NCBI GenBank assembly: GCA_043805355.1
Contig: JAZDIB010000005.1
Span: forward strand, 1-15,096
DNA: 15,096 nt
Direction of reading: 5' to 3'
Source: JAHJRN01 sp043805355
GTDB lineage: Bacteria; Patescibacteriota; Patescibacteriia; 2-12-FULL-60-25
The notes under the pieces are model-generated. The model did not search any database, was not told the origin of the DNA, and saw only the letters and a list, made by a program, of their open reading frames with translations. Position 1 is the first letter of the stretch, and each line of letters starts with the position of its first letter. A program made the position numbers and the translations under genes. Positions 8,420-13,451 of the stretch are shown here, one piece after another.

Positions 8420-8837
8420 GTTCGGGCCGGACAGATGACCGCCCTGCAGCGATGCGGGGAGGAAAGTCCGAACACCGCTTTCCGCAGCGATGCGGAATCC
8501 ATGGAGAGCCGCTAACGGCGGCCAGGACTACGGAGAACGAAAGGACACGTGCCCAACGTTCCACCTAAGCCTAGGGAAAGTGCCACAGAGACTATTCTAA
8601 CCCGCGCAAGCGGGCCAAAGGTGAAAAGTACGGGGACCACCCCGTTCCTCCGACGGTGACGTCGGAGCGTGGTAAACCCTCTCCGGTGCAAGAGCAAGAC
8701 CTCCGAGTCACATCGGAGGAACTGGTAGCTCGCATGACCCCGCCAGCAATGTCGGGGCTAGACAGATGGTCATCATCCGATGCGCATCCTCACAGATGCA
8801 ATCGGATACAAAATTCGGCTTACCGTCCGACCCGAAC
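8420..8837 (+). ncRNA. rnpB: RNase P RNA, bacterial type A
   Basis: This is the catalytic RNA of RNase P, which matures tRNA 5' ends. The P1 strands pair (8420-8432 with 8825-8837, one non-Watson-Crick position), and P2 pairs (GATGACC 8434-8440 with GGTCATC 8768-8774). The universally conserved GAGGAAAGTCC is at 8459-8469, and the matching 3' core GCTAGACAGATGG is at 8757-8769. P12 is CCCGC-GCAA-GCGGG (8601-8614). P13 (8630-8645) and P14 (8648-8667, GTGA loop) make it type A. A P15/P16 hairpin (8700-8719) is followed by the CCA-binding GGU (8724-8726), P18 carries a GCAA loop (about 8739-8756), and a P19 helix lies at 8775-8807. No P17 is seen, so the P6 pseudoknot is probably missing too. 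The gene appears complete. Confidence 0.96.
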
Positions 8838-8874
8838 ATGAACGCCGCCCGATCCACGGGCGGCGTTCATGTTT
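8838..8874 (+). terminator. rnpB terminator hairpin
   Basis: A perfect 14-bp stem, 8838-8851 (ATGAACGCCGCCCG) with 8857-8870, closes a loop ATCCA and begins immediately after the P1 3' strand. The following T-run is only GTTTG, so termination may be incomplete and some transcription could continue into the transferase gene 28 nt further on. Confidence 0.75.
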
Positions 8875-8880
8875 GTGCGG

Positions 8881-8886
8881 TATACT
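8881..8886 (+). promoter_or_regulatory. Possible -10 element before the glycosyl-phosphate transferase
   Basis: TATACT lies 12 nt before the ATG at 8899. No -35 box is visible at the right distance because that position falls in the rnpB terminator stem. If used, it would give a transcript with a leader of about 6 nt, consistent with the absence of a Shine-Dalgarno sequence before this start. Weak evidence. Confidence 0.3.
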
Positions 8887-8898
8887 TAGTTCCATCCC

Positions 8899-10332
8899 AT
8901 GCGCATCAAGCGGATCGACCTCACGTTCACGGCGCTCCTCGTGCCGCTCGACGTCCTCGCGCTCTTCGGCGCGGGGCTTGCGGCGTACCTGCTCCGCTAT
9001 TCGCGCTACGTGACCGAGGTCCTGCCCATCCTCCAGAACCTCCCCTTCACCGACTACGTCCGGACCGTCGCGCTGTTCGTCGCCGTCTGGCTTGTTCTCT
9101 TCGCGGTCGCGGGGCTCTATGCGACGCGGCCGCGGCGGGCGTGGAACGAGTTCGGCCGCGTCGCGCTCGCCTGCACGTCCGGCACCATGATCCTCATCGC
9201 ATCCGTCTTCTTCACGCGCGAGCTCGTGACGTCGCGGTTCATCGTCCTCGCCGTGTGGGCCTTCTCCATCCTGTTCGTCTTCCTCGAGCGTCTCGTCCTC
9301 CGCGTCATCCGGCACCTCCTCCTCCGCAACCGCATCGGGCACCTCAAGATGGTCGTCATCGGCTCATCCAAGGCCGCCGACGGCATCGTGAACGAATACG
9401 CGTCGCGTCCCATCCTCGGCTACACGGTCGTGAAACGGTTCGAGGACTGGAACGACGAGACGCGCCGCGGTCTAGAGCGGCTCCGACGCGCCGGCGGCGT
9501 CGACGTCGTCCTCCTCGCGGAACCGGACATCCCGAAACAGCAGGCTCTCGAACTCATCGCCTACACCGAAGATCAGAACCTGACGTTCCATTACCTCGCC
9601 GACCTCTTCGCCGCGGCGTTCACCAATATCGAGGTCTCGACCGCGACCGGCGTCCCCATCGTGGAGGTGAAACGTACCCCGCTCGACGGCTGGGGCCGCA
9701 TCACGAAGCGCGGGTTCGACATCCTCTTCGCGGTCGTCCTCCTCGTCCTCACGTCGCCGCTCACGCTCCTCTCGATGCTCGTCATCCTGCTCGAGGACGG
9801 GTGGCCCGTCGTCTTCCAGAACGAGCGCGTCGGCGAACGCGGCGTCACCTTCCGGCTCCTTAAGCTCCGCTCCATGTACCGCAAGTACTCCATCGGTCCG
9901 CAGTTCGGCGACCGCAGCCGCAAGAACCTCCAGATGGAACGCAAGCTCATCGCGGAGCGCAGCATCAAGCAGGGCCCGGTCTACAAGATCGCCGACGACC
10001 CGCGCGTCACGCGCATCGGCCACGTCATCCGGCGCTGGTCCATCGACGAGCTTCCCCAGTTCTGGAACGTGCTGAAGGGCGACATGTCCATCGTCGGTCC
10101 ACGCCCGCACCAGCCGCGCGAGGTCGACAAATATCGCCCCGACCAGCGGCGCGTCCTCGCCATACGCCCGGGCATCACGGGTCTCGCGCAGATCTCCGGG
10201 CGCAGCGACCTCGAGTTCGACGACGAAGTCGGACTCGACATGTGGTACATCGAGAACTGGTCGATCCTCCTCGACCTCTACATCGCGCTCAAGACCCCGT
10301 TCGTCGTGCTCTATAGGAAGGGATCGTATTGA
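8899..10332 (+). CDS. Polyprenyl-phosphate glycosyl-1-phosphate transferase (WcaJ/WbaP-type initiating enzyme)
   Basis: This membrane enzyme should move a sugar-1-phosphate from a nucleotide sugar to undecaprenyl phosphate, the first step of a surface polysaccharide or glycoconjugate. The 477-aa length and architecture match the large monotopic-core family. Four N-terminal membrane helices lie at about 12-33, 54-74, 88-106 and 113-137. A Rossmann-like domain follows (about 148-255, starting KMVVIGSSKAADG). A hydrophobic re-entrant helix (273-298) contains the Ser-Pro turn (286-287), and the catalytic domain extends to the end. The catalytic Asp-Glu pair is D383-E384 in SIDELPQFWNVLKGDMS, followed by VGPRP (399-403) and PGITGLAQ. 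The ATG at 8899 has no Shine-Dalgarno sequence. The sugar cannot be predicted; hexose-1-phosphate is usual. Downstream GT4 genes fit an assembly role. Confidence 0.95.
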   Translation: MRIKRIDLTFTALLVPLDVLALFGAGLAAYLLRYSRYVTEVLPILQNLPFTDYVRTVALFVAVWLVLFAVAGLYATRPRRAWNEFGRVALACTSGTMILIASVFFTRELVTSRFIVLAVWAFSILFVFLERLVLRVIRHLLLRNRIGHLKMVVIGSSKAADGIVNEYASRPILGYTVVKRFEDWNDETRRGLERLRRAGGVDVVLLAEPDIPKQQALELIAYTEDQNLTFHYLADLFAAAFTNIEVSTATGVPIVEVKRTPLDGWGRITKRGFDILFAVVLLVLTSPLTLLSMLVILLEDGWPVVFQNERVGERGVTFRLLKLRSMYRKYSIGPQFGDRSRKNLQMERKLIAERSIKQGPVYKIADDPRVTRIGHVIRRWSIDELPQFWNVLKGDMSIVGPRPHQPREVDKYRPDQRRVLAIRPGITGLAQISGRSDLEFDDEVGLDMWYIENWSILLDLYIALKTPFVVLYRKGSY

Positions 10333-10371
10333 CTACGTTCAACGTGGTTGACGTACGCGCCGAATTACGGT

Positions 10372-10394
10372 ACCTGATAGGCAGGTCTTTTTTT
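10372..10394 (+). terminator. Short intrinsic terminator after the transferase gene
   Basis: A 5-bp stem, ACCTG (10372-10376) with CAGGT (10382-10386), has a 5-nt loop and is followed after one C by seven T (10388-10394). The stem is short, so efficiency may be moderate. A TTGACG (10348-10353) stands 17-21 nt before it, so the same stretch could instead belong to the start of a new transcript for the next gene. Confidence 0.6.
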
Positions 10395-10403
10395 ACGTTT
10401 CGT

Positions 10404-10410
10404 GGAAGGA
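10404..10410 (+). promoter_or_regulatory. Ribosome-binding site deciding the start of the 129-aa protein
   Basis: GGAAGGA lies 6 nt before the ATG at 10417, the best Shine-Dalgarno match in the window. It argues against the GTG at 10402, which would overlap it. Confidence 0.7.
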
Positions 10411-10416
10411 ACGACC

Positions 10417-10806
10417 ATGATTCTCCAAGTCGTACCGAAGATCCGGCCGTCCCTCACCCAGTCCCTGTTCCCGGAGACGCGCAAGCTCCTCCTCGAGGCG
10501 GACGTCAGGAAAGCCCTCGCGCATGTCGCGCCCGCGGACGTGCTCGCCTCCTACGTAGGCCCGGTCGATTTCCTCTTCTGCGAGATCGTCACCTCGTACC
10601 GCGAGACCTGCCGCGCATTCTACGCGGAAAACGGCACGCCGCTCTGCCGGCTGAGCGTCTCCACCTGGAGGAAGCTCAAACAATGGGATATGCTCCTCGT
10701 GGGAGCGCTCAAGGTCGCGACGGAAATCCATCGGCAAGGACTCTCCCTCCCGTGGGAAGATTTCCGCGACGCCGTCCTCCAGATCGCCGCGAGTCCCCCC
10801 GCATGA
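10417..10806 (+). CDS. Hypothetical protein, 129 aa, function unknown
   Basis: I do not recognise a family. The product is soluble, begins MILQVVPKIRPSLTQSLFPE, and has no signal peptide or membrane helix. It has three cysteines (55, 65, 77) without a metal-binding spacing, and helical segments at about 20-36, 58-70 and 83-107 carrying a WRKLKQWDMLLVGALKVA stretch. The gene is well supported: a strong ribosome-binding site (10404-10410), codon use like its neighbours, its own downstream terminator, and an upstream terminator that separates it from the transferase gene. The separate transcription unit suggests it need not belong to glycan synthesis despite its position. It could be a small lineage-specific cytoplasmic protein; structure prediction would be the best route to a fold. 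Confidence 0.75.
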   Translation: MILQVVPKIRPSLTQSLFPETRKLLLEADVRKALAHVAPADVLASYVGPVDFLFCEIVTSYRETCRAFYAENGTPLCRLSVSTWRKLKQWDMLLVGALKVATEIHRQGLSLPWEDFRDAVLQIAASPPA

Positions 10807-10822
10807 CTCACCCCTCCTCCCC

Positions 10823-10850
10823 GACCCGACTCCCGGGTCTTTTCTTTTTT
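10823..10850 (+). terminator. Intrinsic terminator after the 129-aa protein gene
   Basis: The stem GACCCG (10823-10828) with CGGGTC (10834-10839) and a 5-nt loop is followed by a T-rich run, TTTTC then TTTTTT (10840-10850). It lies 17 nt after the stop codon. Confidence 0.85.
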
Positions 10851-10876
10851 CGCCATCCCTTCTCCCTCCCCCGGGG

Positions 10877-10962
10877 TTTGGGGGCGCCAGCCTGTCTGAG
10901 CGATATAGTGAAAGCCTATACCGTGAATGCTTTCACGCTGAGCGAGTTCTGCCGCCCCCAAA
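10877..10962. repeat. Closed inverted-repeat element with alternative internal hairpins
   Basis: The ends are a perfect 10-bp inverted repeat: TTTGGGGGCG (10877-10886) and CGCCCCCAAA (10953-10962). Inside are a direct repeat CTGAGCGA (10896-10903 and 10938-10945) and competing stems. GTGAAAGC (10908-10915) with GCTTTCAC (10929-10936) excludes the pair of small hairpins TATAG/CTATA (10904-10908/10916-10920) and CGTGAA/TTCACG (10922-10927/10932-10937). It could be a miniature palindromic repeat or a structured RNA. No transposase is nearby. Confidence 0.6.
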
Positions 10963-10974
10963 ATCTTTTATTCG

Positions 10975-11004
10975 CTTCCTTTTTGTGATTCGACAAAAAG
11001 GAAG
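10975..11004. repeat. Perfect 12-bp hairpin
   Basis: CTTCCTTTTTGT (10975-10986) pairs perfectly with ACAAAAAGGAAG (10993-11004) around the loop GATTCG. The arms are AT-rich, and no T-run directly follows on the plus strand. It may be part of the same dispersed-repeat cluster as its neighbours. Confidence 0.6.
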
Positions 11005-11045
11005 GTAAAAAGGATGGCAATGGGTGGCTTCGGCTTATTTGAAGA

Positions 11046-11080
11046 TCCTTCGACTCGCCTGCGGACAGGCTCGCTCAGGA
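11046..11080. repeat. Palindromic REP-like unit
   Basis: An inner hairpin GCCTG (11057-11061) with CAGGC (11066-11070) and a CGGA loop lies within an imperfect outer palindrome, TCCT (11046-11049) with AGGA (11077-11080). The text CCTTCGACTCGC...GCTCAGGAC resembles palindromic repeats I know to be scattered in many bacterial genomes. The string GGACAGGCT (11063-11071) recurs in the block inside the second GT4 gene (12881-12889). Confidence 0.5.
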
Positions 11081-11097
11081 CGCGAAGGCGTATATGG

Positions 11098-11127
11098 ATG
11101 ACAAACCACTGACGCGGTGGCTAAGAT
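11098..11127 (+). promoter_or_regulatory. Weak promoter candidate for the GT4 pair
   Basis: ATGACA (11098-11103) and TAAGAT (11122-11127) are 18 nt apart. The predicted start falls at about 11134, almost on the ATG at 11136, implying a leaderless or near-leaderless message. Each box is an imperfect match. Confidence 0.3.
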
Positions 11128-11135
11128 AGGCGGGA

Positions 11136-12284
11136 ATGGAAACGCCGATCCAAGCCGCGATCCCGTCCATGAGCGCGTCCGCACGGCGGCCCGCGCGGCG
11201 TGTCGCGCTCGTCCACGACTATCTCGTGCAGGACGGCGGCGCCGAACGCGTTCTCGGCGTGTTGCAGGGGATGTTCCCGGAAGCGCCGACGTTCGTGCTT
11301 ATCCACGACCCGAAACGGAGCCATGCGCAGTTCCGCGGACGCGACATCCGCACGTCGTTCCTCGACCGATGGCCGTTCGCGCGCCGCGCGTACCAGTGGT
11401 ACCTGCCGCTCATGCCCATCGCGGTCGAGCATCTCGATCTCTCCGGCTTCGACCTCGTCATCTCCTCGTCGAGCTCGTTCGCGAAAGGCGTCATCGCCGC
11501 GCCGGAGAGCGTCCATGTCTGCTACTGCCACACGCCGACGAGGTTCCTCTGGCAGGAGCGTATCGGCTACCTGAACGACCTGCCGCAGCCGCAGCTCATG
11601 CGCCTCGTCCTTCCCCCGCTCCTGCACGGGCTCCGACAATGGGACCGCCTCGCCGCGGAACGGCCGGACGTCATGCTCACGAATTCCGAGACGAGCCGCT
11701 CGCGCATCCGGCGCTACTACGGCCGCGACAGCCAGGTCATCCATCCGCCCGTGGACGTCGCCGCCATCCCAATCGGCACCGGCCCCGGATCGACTTGGCT
11801 CGCGGGCGGACGCCTCGTCGGCTACAAGCGGTTCGACCTCGTCGTGAAGGCGTTCGCGAAGCTCAACCTGCCGCTGAAGGTCTTCGGCATCGGACCGGAG
11901 CTCGCCAAGCTACGCGCCATCGCCGGTCCGAAGACGACGTTCCTCGGTCACGTGGACGACGCGACGAAGGCCGCGCTCTACCGCGATGCCATCGGCTACG
12001 TGAGTCCGCAGGTCGAGGATTTCGGCATCACCATCATCGAGGCCATGGCCGCTGGACGACCGGTCGTGACGTACGGGCAAGGCGGCGCCAAAGAGACGGT
12101 CCTCCCGGGCGTCACCGGCATCCACATCGAGGCCCAGTCATGGGAGGACATCGGCGACGCCATCATCCGCTTCGACGCGACGCGCTTCGACCCCAAGGCC
12201 ATCCGCGCGCACGCCGAGACGTTCTCGACCGAACGCTTCGCCGCGAAGATGCGTGACGCCCTCGACCATGCGCTTGCTCGTTGA
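11136..12284 (+). CDS. GT4-family glycosyltransferase (first of two)
   Basis: This retaining GT-B glycosyltransferase of 382 aa probably adds a hexose from a nucleotide sugar to a lipid-linked glycan at the inner face of the membrane. The N-domain begins RRVALVHDYLVQDGGAERVL (21-40) with the GGAE acceptor-side motif. The C-domain has the GRLVGYKRFDLVVKAF segment (225-240) with K231/R232 and the GT4 signature EDFGITIIE, E294-x7-E302, followed by AMAAGRPVV. The overall text, including CYCHTPTRFLW (129-139), resembles the WbaZ-like mannosyltransferase group, but the sugar is not predictable. The ATG at 11136 is the first in the frame, with an AGG 5 nt upstream; an ATG at 11169 is an alternative that would remove a non-conserved tail. 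The 3' end overlaps the next GT4 gene by 17 nt, so the two are cotranslated. Confidence 0.93.
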   Translation: METPIQAAIPSMSASARRPARRVALVHDYLVQDGGAERVLGVLQGMFPEAPTFVLIHDPKRSHAQFRGRDIRTSFLDRWPFARRAYQWYLPLMPIAVEHLDLSGFDLVISSSSSFAKGVIAAPESVHVCYCHTPTRFLWQERIGYLNDLPQPQLMRLVLPPLLHGLRQWDRLAAERPDVMLTNSETSRSRIRRYYGRDSQVIHPPVDVAAIPIGTGPGSTWLAGGRLVGYKRFDLVVKAFAKLNLPLKVFGIGPELAKLRAIAGPKTTFLGHVDDATKAALYRDAIGYVSPQVEDFGITIIEAMAAGRPVVTYGQGGAKETVLPGVTGIHIEAQSWEDIGDAIIRFDATRFDPKAIRAHAETFSTERFAAKMRDALDHALAR

Positions 12285-13389
12285 CGCGCGTCCCGTCGTG
12301 GACGCGAAGGGTGGTGGCGTCGGACGCGTCGCGCGGCATCTACTCGAGGCGTTCGTCCGGCTCGCCGCCGATGACGAGATCGTCCTCGCGACGACCGGCT
12401 CGCGGCCGCCCTCCCCTGACGCGCTGCCGACCGGACCGAACGTCCGGTCGATCCACGTCCACATCCCGAACAAGCTCTGGAGCCTCGCGTGCATGACCGG
12501 ATTCGCCGCGCTCGACGAGGAACTCGGACGCCGAGCCGGGAACATCGACGCGACGTTCCTCCCGAACCTCGGATTCGTCGGCGACCTCAAACGTCCGCAC
12601 GTCCTCCTTCTCCACGACCTCTCGTTCCTCCTCGAACCCGCGTGGTTCCCGCCCAAGGCGCGCTGGTGGCACCGCGCCGTGGATGCCGCGTCGCAGATCC
12701 GTCGCGCCACGCATCTCCTCGCCGTCTCCGAGACGACGAAACACGACGCGATGCGCCTCCTCGACATCCCCCGCGACCGCATCACCGTCATCCCGCTCGG
12801 ATCGACCATCCTCCCCCATCCTGTCGTTCCTGCGCAGGCAGGAACCCCTCCGGAGGGTTTCCCGCTCCCCGCCTCCGCGGGGACAGGCTTGGCATCCGGC
12901 CTCCGCGGGAATGACAGAGGAAGATACGTCCTCGCCCTCGGCGCGAACGACCCGCGCAAGAACGCCTCGACCGCCATCGAGGCCGTCGCCGCGTTGCGAC
13001 GCGAGCCTGGATTCGAGGACATCGAGCTGAAGCTCGTCGGACGCGACGGACCGATTTCCGACGAAGATCTCGCCGACCTATATCGCCACGCCTCCGCATT
13101 CCTCTATCCTTCCTGGTACGAAGGATTCGGCCTGCCGCTCCATGAAGCCGCCGCCTTCGGGACCCCCTGCATCGCCTCGACCGCCGGCGCCCTGCCCGAA
13201 ACTGCCCCTCCCGGGACCTTGTTCGCCGACCCCGCCAAACCCCATCATTGGGTCGAAGCCCTCAAAATCGTCCTTTCAGCCAGTACCAGTGGCGAGAGAA
13301 GCGGGATGCCAATTCCTCTTTTTTTGGCTCAACCGTGGGACAAAGCCGCCTCCATTCTCCTCGAAGCCCTTCGGGGCGTCACCCATTGA
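12268..13389 (+). CDS. GT4-family glycosyltransferase (second of two), carrying an in-frame repeat block
   Basis: This is another retaining GT-B glycosyltransferase, 373 aa. It starts MRLLVDARPV with the usual GGVGRVARHLLEA glycine-rich loop (16-28). The C-domain has YVLALGANDPRKN (220-232) with R230/K231, and the signature E285-x7-E293 in SWYEGFGLPLHE, followed by AFGTPCIAS. The ATG at 12268 gives the family-like N-terminus; the GTG at 12253 is less likely. Residues about 185-216 (PVVPAQAGTPPEG...GLRGND) are encoded by a palindromic block and interrupt the region between VIPLGS and the second domain. Near 335-355 the sequence departs from family expectation (see findings), while WDKAAS (357-362) returns to it. 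The enzyme may be active if the insert loops out between the domains; partial or full loss of function is also possible. Confidence 0.88.
   Translation: MRLLVDARPVVDAKGGGVGRVARHLLEAFVRLAADDEIVLATTGSRPPSPDALPTGPNVRSIHVHIPNKLWSLACMTGFAALDEELGRRAGNIDATFLPNLGFVGDLKRPHVLLLHDLSFLLEPAWFPPKARWWHRAVDAASQIRRATHLLAVSETTKHDAMRLLDIPRDRITVIPLGSTILPHPVVPAQAGTPPEGFPLPASAGTGLASGLRGNDRGRYVLALGANDPRKNASTAIEAVAALRREPGFEDIELKLVGRDGPISDEDLADLYRHASAFLYPSWYEGFGLPLHEAAAFGTPCIASTAGALPETAPPGTLFADPAKPHHWVEALKIVLSASTSGERSGMPIPLFLAQPWDKAASILLEALRGVTH
12821..12917. repeat. Dispersed palindromic repeat-like block inside the second GT4 gene
   Basis: The ends are near-perfect inverted repeats, CTGTCGTTCC (12821-12830) and GGAATGACAG (12908-12917), 9 of 10 matching. 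Inside are a perfect hairpin GTTCCTGC-GCAG-GCAGGAAC (12826-12845), a 12-nt palindrome CCCTCCGGAGGG (12846-12857) and a hairpin CCCCGC-CTCC-GCGGGG (12867-12882). In the GT4 frame it reads VVPAQAGT...GLRGND, a well-known translation of intergenic dispersed repeats in diverse bacteria. It keeps the frame open. Confidence 0.8.
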
Positions 13390-13414
13390 CATTTGGGCCG
13401 TTTTTTGGTATGAA
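13386..13414 (+). promoter_or_regulatory. Promoter of the secreted Ig-repeat protein gene
   Basis: TTGACA (13386-13391) is a perfect -35 box, followed by a 17-nt spacer and TATGAA (13409-13414) with TGG directly before it (extended -10). The -35 box contains the stop codon of the second GT4 gene (13387-13389). The predicted start is near 13421, leaving a leader of about 30 nt. Confidence 0.8.
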
Positions 13415-13451
13415 AGACCTAGTTAGGAGGGCATTATTCTTTGAGAAACCT

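Larger units (their letters stand above)
10807..11135. other. Palindrome-rich intergenic spacer, no gene
   Basis: This 329-bp spacer has no credible coding sequence. Parts of it, notably about 10960-11050, are clearly more AT-rich than the surrounding genes. From left to right it holds a terminator (10823-10850), a closed inverted-repeat element (10877-10962), a perfect 12-bp hairpin (10975-11004), a palindromic unit (11046-11080) and a weak promoter-like pair (11098-11127). The density of palindromes and shifted composition suggest accumulated dispersed repeats. Confidence 0.7.

Noticed and set aside
8692..8731. Suspected loss of the CCA-binding GGU in the RNase P RNA L15
   Set aside because: After alignment to the E. 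coli RNA, CTGGTAGCTC at 8722-8731 supplies the GGU (8724-8726) just before the 3' strand of P15.
10807..11135. CRISPR array or insertion sequence in the palindromic spacer
   Set aside because: There are no regularly spaced direct repeats, no transposase and no target-site duplication; the palindromes differ from one another.
11117..12256. 379-codon frame overlapping the first GT4 gene
   Set aside because: Arg/Pro/His-rich out-of-frame translation with no domain; the GT4 frame carries the E-x7-E signature.
13410..13451. Earlier in-frame ATG at 13410 for the secreted protein
   Set aside because: It overlaps the predicted -10 box and would put a charged 14-residue stretch before a normal signal peptide.
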